DNA of 14,062 nucleotides from Acidobacteriota bacterium (GTDB taxonomy: Bacteria; Actinomycetota; Acidimicrobiia; Acidimicrobiales; UBA8190), in contig JAGWNV010000040.1 of NCBI GenBank assembly GCA_028872975.1, forward strand, positions 1 to 14,062, written 5' to 3'. The position numbers and the translations under genes were made by a program. Positions 1-6,657 of the stretch are shown in pieces (the stretch's first letter is position 1; every line of letters begins with the position of its first letter). The notes beneath the pieces were generated by a model. That model ran no database searches, was not told the origin of the DNA, and saw only the letters and a list, made by a program, of their open reading frames with translations.

Positions 1-192
1 GAGGTGGAGGTCGGTCGAGTCCTCGTCGCCCCCGAGCACGGCCGCCACCCCACCCTGGGCCCAGCCGGTGGCCGAGTCGGCCAGCTCGCCCTTGGTGAGC
101 ACCCCGACGCGCATGCCGGGGACCTCGGCCAGGCGCACCACGGCCGAGAGCCCGGCCACGCCCGAGCCGAGGACGAGGACGTCGAGATCCAC
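1..192 (-). CDS. nadB: L-aspartate oxidase NadB, N-terminal part (runs off left edge)
   Basis: This is the first 64 codons of a flavoprotein that oxidises L-aspartate to iminoaspartate, the first step of de novo NAD synthesis. The residues seen begin with a Rossmann FAD-binding segment, LDVLVLGSGVAGLSAVVRLA (residues 3-22), with the GxGxxG-type loop. They continue to LTKGELADSATGWAQGGVAA (32-51); the TGWAQGGVAA block is a hallmark of NadB and the related succinate dehydrogenase/fumarate reductase flavoprotein family. The start is GTG at 190-192, with GGGAGG (201-206) eight bases upstream. It follows panD by 35 bases and is probably in the same operon. PanD and NadB both consume aspartate, for CoA and NAD respectively. 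Downstream genes (nadC and others) lie outside the window. A different flavin-dependent dehydrogenase is possible, but the motif and the pan neighbours make NadB most likely. Confidence 0.88.
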   Translation of the reverse strand, partial: MDLDVLVLGSGVAGLSAVVRLAEVPGMRVGVLTKGELADSATGWAQGGVAAVLGGDEDSTDLHL

Positions 193-227
193 GGCCCGGG
201 CCTCCCGAGGTGACCGGCGGCCGGGCG

Positions 228-620
228 TCAGGCCGAGACGGCCCGGCGCAGCTCCGCCTCGAGCCGGGCCTCGTCCTCGTCGACGGGGCGGTTGGTGGCG
301 TCGACGTGGACGATGCAGGGGGAGAAGCCGTCGAGCTCGGCCTCCTCGTAGTCGGCATAGGTGATGACGATCACCTTGTCCCCACGGTGGACGAGCCGGG
401 CCGCGGCGCCGTTCAGGCACACCTCGCCGGGGCCGCCGACGATGGCATAGGTCTCGAAGCGGGCCCCGTTGTCGATGTCGAGGACGGCCACCTGCTCCCA
501 CTCCCGGATGTCGGCCAGCGCCATGAGCTGGGGGTCGAGGCTGATGGACCCCACGTAGTCCAGGTTGGCGTCGGTGACCGTCGCCCGGTGGATCTTCGAC
601 TTCATCATGCGCCGCCGCAT
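228..620 (-). CDS. panD: Aspartate 1-decarboxylase (pyruvoyl enzyme)
   Basis: PanD decarboxylates L-aspartate to beta-alanine, which PanC then joins to pantoate in the CoA pathway. The 130-residue protein is close to the family's usual 120-140. It shows the expected N-terminal KSKIHRATVTDANLDYVGSI (7-26). The Gly24-Ser25 bond in YVGS is the self-cleavage site that yields the pyruvoyl group. The FETYAIVGGPGEVCLNGAAA block (55-74) is also conserved in the family. The ATG at 618-620 is chosen because AGAGAGGA (631-638) lies ten bases upstream; the later ATGs at codons 5 and 6 would be too far from it. The start lies three bases after the panC stop, so its ribosome site is inside panC and translation is probably coupled. 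Confidence 0.96.
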   Translation of the reverse strand: MRRRMMKSKIHRATVTDANLDYVGSISLDPQLMALADIREWEQVAVLDIDNGARFETYAIVGGPGEVCLNGAAARLVHRGDKVIVITYADYEEAELDGFSPCIVHVDATNRPVDEDEARLEAELRRAVSA

Positions 621-623
621 CGC

Positions 624-2321
624 TCAGCGCTCCTCTCTGGTCGTGAGCACCAACTGCCTGGGCTCGTCCCCGCCCGCCCCGCTCCCGCCGGCCGGTGCCG
701 CCACGGTGGTCCCGTCGTTGTCGATCAGCCGCACGCCCTCGACGACGGCGGCCACGAGGAGGCGGACCTCCCCGGCCAGCACCTCGGGCACCCGCAGGGT
801 CCCGGCGTCGACGACCTCGGCGTAGTCGGGCGTGACGAGGGGCGCCGACTCGAGCACCGCCTCCATGGCGGCCCGCACGGCGCCGGGGCACCGCTCGCCG
901 GCGGCGAGGGCGGCCAGGCCGGCGTCGAGAGAGCCCCGGAGGGCCAGCGCCGCGCCACGGCCCTCGGGGCCGAGGCGGACGTTGCGGCTCGAGAGCGCCA
1001 GCCCGTCGGGCTCGCGCACGGTCGGGCAGCCGACGACCTCCACCGGAAGCGACAGGTCGGCGGCCAGCCGCCGCACCACGGCCAGTTGCTGGAAGTCCTT
1101 CTCGCCGAAGTAGGCCCGGCAGCGCCCGGCCAGGGCGAAGAGCTTGGTCACCACGGTGGCCACCCCGTCGAAGTGGCCGGGCCGGGACCGGCCCTCGAGG
1201 ACCTCGGTCACGCCGGCCACGTGGACGGTGGTGGCGGGCGGGGAGGGGAACCCCGGGTACATCTCCTCGACGCCGGGTGCGAAGACGAGATCGGCGCCCG
1301 CCTCGCCGGCGAGGGCGAGGTCGGCGGGCAGGTCCCGGTGGTAGGCGGCGAGGTCGGCGGGGTCGTCGAACTGGAGCGGGTTCACGAAGACGGTGGCGGC
1401 CACGACGTCGCACTCGGCCGCCGCCCGGGCCACGAGGGCCTGGTGGCCGGCGTGCAGCGCCCCCATGGTGGGGACGAGCCCGACGCTGCGGCCCTCGGCG
1501 CGCGCCGCGTCGAGGGCGGCGGCGAAGGCCGAGGCGCTGCGTACGACCCGGGGACGGCCCGTCCGGTGACCGGGCGCGCCGCCACGGTCGGGCACCACTG
1601 GGCCGGCGGGGGCCTGGCCGGCCAGGCGGCGGGCCAGGGCCACTCCGGCGTCGTAGAGAGGCCGCTCCTCGGGGCCGACCACGGCCCGGTGCCGGTCGAG
1701 GGTCTCCTCGTCCCGCCGCGCCGCCGGGCCGGTGAGCGCCCGGGCCGGGCCCAGGTCGGCCACGTCGGCCAGGGCGGAGCGGGCCAGGCCGAGGAAGGGG
1801 TCGAGCCCGAGGCCGGTGGAGGCGGCGATGCGCTCGACCTGGCCCATGAGGGCGACGAGATGGTTGGAGGCGACGCAGGCGGCGGCGTGGTAGGCGGTCC
1901 GCTCTGCGTCGTCGACCTCCACGGCCCGCCCGCCGAGGAGGGCCACGAGCTCGCGGGCCACGGGGTCGCCGGCCACGGCGAAGGTGACCCCGCTGCGCAG
2001 CCGGACCCGGCCCACCTCCGCCGAGGGGATCGGGGCGAGGGGGTGGAGCGAGGCCCGGCGGGGATGGGGGGCGAGGACACCGAGGCCCGAGGCGCCCGAC
2101 AGGTGGGCCACCACCGTGCCCGCCGCCGGCCGCACCGAGGCGGCCACCTCGGCCAGGGCCCGGTCGGGAGTGCAGAGCAGGAGCACGTCGACGCCCTCGG
2201 CCGCCCCCGTCACGTCCTCCCCGCGCCCGAGGAGGCCGCGGACGTCGCAGCCGGCGTCGGCCAGGGCGGCGGCCATGGCCCGGCCGGCGCGGCCGGGACC
2301 GATGAGGCGGACAGAGAACAC
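624..2321 (-). CDS. panC: Fused DUF2520 Rossmann protein / pantothenate synthetase (PanC)
   Basis: This 565-residue two-part protein is roughly twice the usual PanC length (about 280-310). Residues 1-135 form a Rossmann domain with RLIGPGRAGRAMAAAL (5-20). Residues 136-240 are helical and match the DUF2520 (PanE/P5C-reductase-like) C-terminal domain, with AYHAAACVASNHLVALMG (143-160). A Pro/Gly-rich linker (about 238-257) leads to PanC. PanC carries the nucleotide-binding PTMGALHAGH (284-293, HIGH-like), FVNPLQF (312-318), YFGEKDFQQL (404-413) and LALSSRNVRL (441-450, KMSKS-like). PanC condenses pantoate and beta-alanine with ATP. In M. tuberculosis the DUF2520 protein (Rv3603c) is a separate gene directly upstream of panC, so the fusion joins neighbours. 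I infer that the N-terminal part may supply pantoate as a ketopantoate reductase; this is not shown by sequence. The start is GTG, with AGAAAGGGG about four bases upstream. Confidence 0.93.
   Translation of the reverse strand: MFSVRLIGPGRAGRAMAAALADAGCDVRGLLGRGEDVTGAAEGVDVLLLCTPDRALAEVAASVRPAAGTVVAHLSGASGLGVLAPHPRRASLHPLAPIPSAEVGRVRLRSGVTFAVAGDPVARELVALLGGRAVEVDDAERTAYHAAACVASNHLVALMGQVERIAASTGLGLDPFLGLARSALADVADLGPARALTGPAARRDEETLDRHRAVVGPEERPLYDAGVALARRLAGQAPAGPVVPDRGGAPGHRTGRPRVVRSASAFAAALDAARAEGRSVGLVPTMGALHAGHQALVARAAAECDVVAATVFVNPLQFDDPADLAAYHRDLPADLALAGEAGADLVFAPGVEEMYPGFPSPPATTVHVAGVTEVLEGRSRPGHFDGVATVVTKLFALAGRCRAYFGEKDFQQLAVVRRLAADLSLPVEVVGCPTVREPDGLALSSRNVRLGPEGRGAALALRGSLDAGLAALAAGERCPGAVRAAMEAVLESAPLVTPDYAEVVDAGTLRVPEVLAGEVRLLVAAVVEGVRLIDNDGTTVAAPAGGSGAGGDEPRQLVLTTREER
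631..638 (-). promoter_or_regulatory. Ribosome binding site of panD inside the end of panC
   Basis: On the minus strand AGAGAGGA lies ten bases before the panD ATG and within the last codons of panC. It decides the panD start and suggests translational coupling between the two genes. Confidence 0.6.
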
Positions 2322-2374
2322 CGGACCCCTTTCTGCGCTCCAGCCCCGTTGCGGGTGCCGGTCGCGTCAGGCGA

Positions 2375-2833
2375 TCAGTTCTCTTCCAGTGTACCCAGCA
2401 CGACGACAGAACCACCAGCTCGGGAGAGGAGAGCCGGGGGCACCAGCTCGGGGGCCAGATCGGCCAAGGGGGCCAGCACGAACCGCCGCTCCCACATCCG
2501 GGGATGGGGCACGACGAGGTCGGGCTCCTCGACGGTGAGGTCGCCGACGAGGAGCACGTCGACGTCCAAGGTGCGCGGGCCGTGGCGGACGCCTCGGACC
2601 CGGCCGGCCGCCTCCTCGAGGGCCCGGGCCAGCTCGAGCAGCTGGCGCGGCGAGCGGTCGGTGTCGAGGCGGGCCACCAGGTTGAGATACGGCGGCTGGC
2701 CCGGCGGCCCCCCCACCGGCTCGGTCTCGTACACCGGGGAGACGGCCACGAGGTCGGGCAGCGCCGCGACGGCCAGGCGCAAGGTGGCCCGCCGGTCCCC
2801 GAGGTTGGCGCCGAGGCCGAGGAAGGCCCGCAC
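2375..2833 (-). CDS. folK: HPPK, 6-hydroxymethyl-7,8-dihydropterin pyrophosphokinase
   Basis: FolK transfers pyrophosphate from ATP to 6-hydroxymethyl-dihydropterin, making the substrate of FolP. The 152-residue length is typical of stand-alone bacterial HPPK. Visible motifs are LGLGANLGDR (5-14), SPVYETEPVG (32-41), then the signature RHGPRTLDVDVLLVGDL, whose two aspartates of the DVD segment bind magnesium, and VVPHPRMWERRFVLAPL near the C-terminus. The start is GTG at 2831-2833, two bases after the folB stop, so it is translated behind folB in the operon. Fifty-three bases separate its stop from the panC start, the longest gap in the cofactor operon. Confidence 0.96.
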   Translation of the reverse strand: MRAFLGLGANLGDRRATLRLAVAALPDLVAVSPVYETEPVGGPPGQPPYLNLVARLDTDRSPRQLLELARALEEAAGRVRGVRHGPRTLDVDVLLVGDLTVEEPDLVVPHPRMWERRFVLAPLADLAPELVPPALLSRAGGSVVVLGTLEEN

Positions 2834-2835
2834 AC

Positions 2836-3210
2836 TCAGCGCCGGCGGGTGACCCGGACCCCCGAGGACCGGAGCCGTTCGGGCACGGGCGGGGCGAGCT
2901 TGCGCACCGCCACCGTGACCGCCTCGACCCGGGGGTCGGCGAGCACGGCGGCGGCCATGTCCTCGGCCAGGGTCTCGAGGAGGGCCCGGTGTCGGCCCCG
3001 CAGGACCCCCATCACGGCGTCGACGGCGGCGGCGTAGTCGGCGGTGGCCCCCAGATCGTCGGCGGCGGCGGCGGCGGCCAGGTCGAGGTACAGGTCGAGG
3101 TCCACCTCGAAGGGTTGCGGCGAGAGCCGCTCGGCCTCCCCCACGCCGTGGACGGCCTCGGCGACGAGCCCCCGGATCTCGATCCGGTCGCCCCCCGCCG
3201 CCGCCGTCAC
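2836..3210 (-). CDS. folB: Dihydroneopterin aldolase
   Basis: FolB cleaves 7,8-dihydroneopterin to 6-hydroxymethyl-dihydropterin and glycolaldehyde in folate synthesis. The 124-residue protein has DRIEIRGLVAEAVHGVGEAE (8-27), in which the family's HGV..E active-site segment is visible. It continues with PQPFEVDLDLYLDL, DDLGATADYAAAV with the conserved tyrosine, and VTVAVRKLAPPV, which carries the catalytic lysine. The GTG start (3208-3210) overlaps the stop of the upstream phosphatase-like gene as GTGA and gives a normal-length protein. The open frame extends about 300 codons further upstream, but that part is a shadow of folP. A run of alanines around residues 45-50 is unusual but lies in a variable region. 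Confidence 0.93.
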   Translation of the reverse strand: MTAAAGGDRIEIRGLVAEAVHGVGEAERLSPQPFEVDLDLYLDLAAAAAADDLGATADYAAAVDAVMGVLRGRHRALLETLAEDMAAAVLADPRVEAVTVAVRKLAPPVPERLRSSGVRVTRRR

Positions 3211-3719
3211 CCTGCGGCGGGCGCCGCCAGGTCGGCGGCCTGGGCCACGATGTCGCGGCCGACCGGTCCCATCTGGTGCCCGACGAGCCGCTCGACCACG
3301 GCGATGGCCTGGGGGGCGCCGGCCAGCCGGCCGGTCCACAGGAGGAAGCCGCCGATGATGCCCATCACCCGGTCGCCGAGCTCCTCTTGGTGCACGAGGA
3401 CCTTCTCGCCCCCCTCCACCCACCGGCCGAGCTCGGTGTAGAGCTCGAGCAGCGCCTCGCGCAGGTCGCCGGCGGCGGGGAGGGGGAAGTGCGAACAGGC
3501 GATCCCCCCCTCGTCGTAGGCGGCCAGGTTGTGGGGGGAGGGCAGGAGCGACACCACCCGGTCGAAGCCCTGGACCCGCAGCCAGATGATCTCCTCCTGG
3601 CGCCGGACCCGGCGGTGGTTGGGGGCGAACCCTCCCGGGCGCTCGCTGATGGCCAGGTGCTCCTTCAGCACCCAGGTGAAGTTGCGGGGGGAGATGCCCG
3701 CCGCCCACTTGCCCCTCAC
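3207..3719 (-). CDS. Dual-specificity-phosphatase-like protein lacking the catalytic Cys
   Basis: The protein has 170 residues and no folate-pathway homology I recognise. Its layout follows small dual-specificity phosphatases: ISPRNFTWVLKEHLAISERP (9-28), GFDRVVSLLPSPHNLAAYDE (51-70), CSHFPLP (75-81), then GEKVLVHQEELGDRVMGIIG (104-123). The last segment fits the P-loop pattern VLVHCX5R exactly in spacing, with His110 and Arg117 present, but Cys111 is replaced by Gln (codon CAA). The general-acid Asp expected after the HFP segment is also not evident. I infer a pseudophosphatase, perhaps binding a phosphorylated or anionic ligand or a partner protein. Its GTG overlaps the folP stop and its stop overlaps the folB start (GTGA both times), so it is made in step with the folate enzymes. 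The frame is also open upstream, but that part is folP shadow. Confidence 0.72.
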   Translation of the reverse strand: MRGKWAAGISPRNFTWVLKEHLAISERPGGFAPNHRRVRRQEEIIWLRVQGFDRVVSLLPSPHNLAAYDEGGIACSHFPLPAAGDLREALLELYTELGRWVEGGEKVLVHQEELGDRVMGIIGGFLLWTGRLAGAPQAIAVVERLVGHQMGPVGRDIVAQAADLAAPAAG

Positions 3720-4537
3720 GGCCTGCTCCCGGCGGGGGCGGCGGCAGGCTCGGGGAGGCGGCAGTCGCCGACCAGGGAGGCGGCCTGCACGGTGGCGGCC
3801 ACGTCGTGGACCCGGACCATGGCGGCCCCGCCCAGCATGGCCCACACCGCCGTGGCCAGGGACCCGGCCAGCCGGCGGTCGACGGGCACCGGCTCGCCGT
3901 CGGCCCCGGCGGCCAGGCGCCCGAGGAATCCCTTCCGGCTGGTGCCGACCAGGACCGGGACCCCCCCGGACACGAGGGCGGGCAGGTGGCCGAGGAGGGC
4001 GAGGTTGTGGTCGAGGGTCTTGCCGAAGCCGATCCCCGGGTCCAGCCAGACCTCCGCCACGCCCCGCTCCTTGGCCTCCCGGCCCCGGTCGAGGAGGAAC
4101 CCGAACACGTCGCGCACCACGTCGTCATAGCGCGGGTCGCGCTGCATCGTGGCCGGGGTCCCCTGCATGTGCAGGGCCACCCAGCCCGCCCCGGCCTCGG
4201 CCGCCACGGGCCAGAGCCGGGCCGAGATGTCGTTGACCAGGGAGGCGCCGGCGCCCAGGGCGGCCTCGGCGACGGCCGGCTTCACGGTGTCGACCGAGAC
4301 CCGGACGTGCGGCGCCAGGGCGGCCACCACCGGGACGACCCGGGCCAGCTCCTCGGCCTCGGACACGGGGACGGCGCCGGGCCGGCTGGACTCGCCCCCC
4401 ACGTCCACCACGTCGGCGCCCTCGCCGGCCATGGCCAGGCCGTGGGCGACGGCGGCCTCGGGGTCGAAGAACCTGCCGCCGTCGGAGAACGAGTCGGGGG
4501 TCACGTTGAGCACGCCCATGACCAGCGCCGGCTCCAT
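3716..4537 (-). CDS. folP: Dihydropteroate synthase
   Basis: FolP joins 6-hydroxymethyl-dihydropterin pyrophosphate to p-aminobenzoate, giving dihydropteroate; it is the sulfonamide target. The 273-residue TIM-barrel protein has every family block: MGVLNVTPDSFSDGG (7-21), DVGGESSRPGA (45-55), VSVDT (80-84), VNDISA (101-106), ALHMQGTP (121-128), DPGIGFGKTLDHNLALLG (166-183), VGTSRKGFLG (197-206) and MVRVHDV (240-246). The pABA-loop residues look standard, with no obvious resistance-type insertion. The ATG at 4535-4537 is chosen because it precedes the first conserved block closely; no strong ribosome site is visible, and the frame stays open upstream through folE in a shadow frame. The gap to folE is 20 bases. 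Confidence 0.96.
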   Translation of the reverse strand: MEPALVMGVLNVTPDSFSDGGRFFDPEAAVAHGLAMAGEGADVVDVGGESSRPGAVPVSEAEELARVVPVVAALAPHVRVSVDTVKPAVAEAALGAGASLVNDISARLWPVAAEAGAGWVALHMQGTPATMQRDPRYDDVVRDVFGFLLDRGREAKERGVAEVWLDPGIGFGKTLDHNLALLGHLPALVSGGVPVLVGTSRKGFLGRLAAGADGEPVPVDRRLAGSLATAVWAMLGGAAMVRVHDVAATVQAASLVGDCRLPEPAAAPAGSRP

Positions 4538-4557
4538 GGGCCGAGCGTAGACGGCGG

Positions 4558-5130
4558 TTACCGGCGCCCGTGGACGAATTGCAGGGCTTCGGCCCGCGTC
4601 CGGGGGTCGTCCCGGAACAGCCCGCGCACCGCCGAGGTGATGGTGAGCGTCCCGGGCTTCTTCACCCCCCGCATCGACATGCACAGGTGCTCGGCCTCGA
4701 CCACCACGAGCACGCCCCGGGGCTCGAGGACCGCTTCCATGCAGTCGGCGATCTGGGTGGTCATCCGCTCCTGGACCTGCAGGCGGCGGGCGAAGTGGTC
4801 GACGAGGCGGGCCAGCTTCGACAGCCCCGTGATCCGCCCGTCGTCGCCGGGGATGTAGGCGACGTGCGCCTTGCCGACGAAGGGGATCATGTGGTGCTCG
4901 CACAGAGACGAGAAGGGGATGTCGCGCACCATCACCATCTCGTCGTGCTCGGCGGCGAAGGTCACGATGAGATGCGCACCGGGGTCGCCCTCGTGGCCGG
5001 CGAACAGCTCCCGGTACATGGCCGCCACCCGGCGGGGGGTGTCGCGCAGGCCCTCCCGGGCCGGGTCCTCACCGATGGCCTCGAGGAGCTCGGCGACGAG
5101 CTGCTGGACGCGAGCCTCGTCGACGCTCAC
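4558..5130 (-). CDS. folE: GTP cyclohydrolase I
   Basis: FolE converts GTP to 7,8-dihydroneopterin triphosphate, the entry step of folate synthesis. The protein has 190 residues, typical for the bacterial FolE family. It has the zinc and active-site segment SLCEHHMIPF (75-84; Cys77, His79, His80), then TGLSKLARLVDHFARRLQVQ (101-120) and HLCMSMRGVKKPG (148-160; Cys150 as the third zinc ligand), so all expected ligands are present. The start is taken as GTG at 5128-5130; upstream bases give no clear ribosome site. In many actinobacteria ftsH lies between hpt and folE; here only 30 bases separate them. No gene for the dihydroneopterin triphosphate phosphatase step is recognisable in the window. 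Confidence 0.96.
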   Translation of the reverse strand: MSVDEARVQQLVAELLEAIGEDPAREGLRDTPRRVAAMYRELFAGHEGDPGAHLIVTFAAEHDEMVMVRDIPFSSLCEHHMIPFVGKAHVAYIPGDDGRITGLSKLARLVDHFARRLQVQERMTTQIADCMEAVLEPRGVLVVVEAEHLCMSMRGVKKPGTLTITSAVRGLFRDDPRTRAEALQFVHGRR

Positions 5131-5160
5131 CGGCGGCCGGGCCCGAGACGCCCGGGCGCG

Positions 5161-5721
5161 TCAGTCGACAGGAACGGGGCCCCGGTAGACGCGGACGTCG
5201 GGCACGTTGCGGTAGCGCTCGGCGACATCGAGGCCATAGCCCACCACGAAATCCGGGGGGATGTGGAACCCGACGTACTTGAGGTCGATGCGGGCCCGCT
5301 GGCGGCCCTCTTTCACGAGCAGCGCGCAGATCTCCACGCTGGCCGGTTGGCGGGCGAGGAGGTTGCGGCGGATGTAGGAGAGGGTGAGCCCGCTGTCGAC
5401 GATGTCCTCGACCACGAGGACGTGGCGGTCGGTGAGGTCGGAGTCGAGGTCCTTCACGATCCGCACCACTCCGCTCGTGGTGGTGGCCGAGCCGTAGGAG
5501 GCCACGGCCATCACGTCGATCTCCACCGGCTGGCGGATGGCCCGGGCCAGGTCGCTCATGAAGACGAAGGCACCCTTCAGCACCCCGACGAGCAGCGGCG
5601 GCCGGCCCTCGTAGTCGGCGGTCAGCTCGGTGCCGAGCTCGGCCACCCGCTCGGCGAGCGCCTTCTCGCTCACCACGACCGGACCGAGGTCGGGATCGGC
5701 GTCCCAGCGGTCGTCGGTCAC
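5161..5721 (-). CDS. hpt: Hypoxanthine phosphoribosyltransferase
   Basis: Hpt salvages hypoxanthine or guanine with PRPP to make IMP or GMP. The 186-residue protein is of normal length. It shows LLVGVLKGAFVFMSDLA (43-59), DVMAVASYG (69-77), VRIVKDLDSDL (86-96), and the PRPP-binding loop HVLVVEDIVDSGLTL (100-114) with its paired acidic residues. The closing segment FVVGYGLDVAERYRNVPDV (158-176) is typical of the family. The start is taken as GTG at 5719-5721, which gives the usual short N-terminus; the frame is open much further upstream but that part is a shadow of tilS. The tilS-hpt adjacency (28-base gap) is common in bacteria. Confidence 0.95.
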   Translation of the reverse strand: MTDDRWDADPDLGPVVVSEKALAERVAELGTELTADYEGRPPLLVGVLKGAFVFMSDLARAIRQPVEIDVMAVASYGSATTTSGVVRIVKDLDSDLTDRHVLVVEDIVDSGLTLSYIRRNLLARQPASVEICALLVKEGRQRARIDLKYVGFHIPPDFVVGYGLDVAERYRNVPDVRVYRGPVPVD

Positions 5722-5749
5722 CGGACGGCGACTGTACCGGAGGGAGCTG

Positions 5750-6613
5750 TCATCGTACGGCGGGGCCGCCACGGGCGTCGTCGGGGCAGGCGACCGGCTC
5801 GGCGCGCAGGCGGCCGGCAGTGCGCCGGACCCGGGTGGCGGGAGCCACGTCGGTGGCCCGCCTCTCGCCGCGGGCCACGCCCAGCACCCGCTCGACGCCG
5901 GCGAGGTCGGGAGGGTGGGGGCCGTCGGCGCGCAGCCACCGCCGCACGGCCCGGCGGGCCAGCGCCTCCGGGGCGCCGGCCAAGGCGGCCCCGTCGGTGG
6001 GGTCGAGGGCGCCGGCCATGGCCTCGAGGACCTCGACGTCGGCCCGCAGGACCTCGGCCTGACGGGCGAGGACGGGGACGACGTCGCGCCCGGCCACCGC
6101 CGAGCACAGCGGCAGGAGCTCGTGGCGGACCCGGTTGCGGAGGAACCGCCGGTCGTCGTTGGTCGGGTCCCGGACCACCTCGAGCCCGAGCTCGGCACAC
6201 AGGGCGTGGGTCTCGGCCCGTCGCAGGCCGAGGACAGGGTGGGCGGGGCCGGGGGCCATCCCGGCCAGCCCGTCGGCGGCGGCGCCTCGGAGGAGGTTCA
6301 AGAGGACGGTCTCGGCCTGGTCGTCCATGGTGTGACCCGTCGCCGCCCCTTCCCCGAGCACGGCCCGGCGGGCGTTCCGGGCCCGGGCCTCGAGGTTGGG
6401 GCCCGGCGCCACCCGGACCCGCTCGGCCCGGAAGGCGGCGCCCAGGCGGGAGGCGGCGGCAGCCACCACCTCGGCCTCGACGGTCGACCCCGGCCGCAGG
6501 CCGTGGTCGACATGGACGGCGGTGGCCCGGCAGCCCGCCGCCACGGCCAGGGCCAGCATGGCGAGGGAGTCGGGCCCGCCCGAGACGCCGCAGCGCAGCT
6601 CGGTCCCCGGCAC
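5750..6613 (-). CDS. tilS: tRNA(Ile)-lysidine synthase
   Basis: TilS attaches lysine to C34 of the CAU-anticodon tRNA-Ile with ATP, so that it reads AUA. From the GTG at 6611-6613 the protein has 287 residues: the PP-loop SGGPDS (11-16), TAVHVDHGLR (31-40), ATGHTMDDQAETVLLNLLRG (91-110), and DPTNDDRRFLRNRVRHELLP (149-168). It is much shorter than the E. coli enzyme (432), so the far C-terminal domains are absent or reduced; short forms are usual in actinobacteria. The start is uncertain. Eleven more in-frame codons, read as (M)QALLARCRFPVP, would be added by a CTG at 6644-6646 that has GAGGGG five bases upstream, and this stretch looks like family sequence. The upstream metalloprotease stop is in the same frame, so no earlier start exists. 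Confidence 0.92.
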   Translation of the reverse strand: MPGTELRCGVSGGPDSLAMLALAVAAGCRATAVHVDHGLRPGSTVEAEVVAAAASRLGAAFRAERVRVAPGPNLEARARNARRAVLGEGAATGHTMDDQAETVLLNLLRGAAADGLAGMAPGPAHPVLGLRRAETHALCAELGLEVVRDPTNDDRRFLRNRVRHELLPLCSAVAGRDVVPVLARQAEVLRADVEVLEAMAGALDPTDGAALAGAPEALARRAVRRWLRADGPHPPDLAGVERVLGVARGERRATDVAPATRVRRTAGRLRAEPVACPDDARGGPAVR

Positions 6614-6651
6614 CGGGAACCGGCAGCGGGCGAGGAGGGCCTGCAGGACGG

Positions 6652-6657
6652 CCCCTC
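6652..6657 (-). promoter_or_regulatory. Possible ribosome site for an unusual CTG start of tilS
   Basis: GAGGGG on the minus strand overlaps the stop of the metalloprotease gene and lies five bases before an in-frame CTG (6644-6646). The conventional GTG at 6611-6613 has no purine-rich site before it. This favours the CTG but does not prove it. Confidence 0.35.

Noticed and set aside
210..2852. An 880-codon plus-strand open frame, and similar long ones at 4570-6801, 5630-7885, 9136-10986 and 11112-12476
   Set aside because: They lie antisense to genes with clear family motifs, have low-complexity Gly/Ala/Arg/Pro composition, and show no motif. Long false frames are expected in DNA this GC-rich.
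3720..3845. N-terminal extension of the phosphatase-like gene
   Set aside because: The extra residues are Arg/Gly-rich, lie wholly inside folP in another frame, and the GTGA overlap gives a better start.
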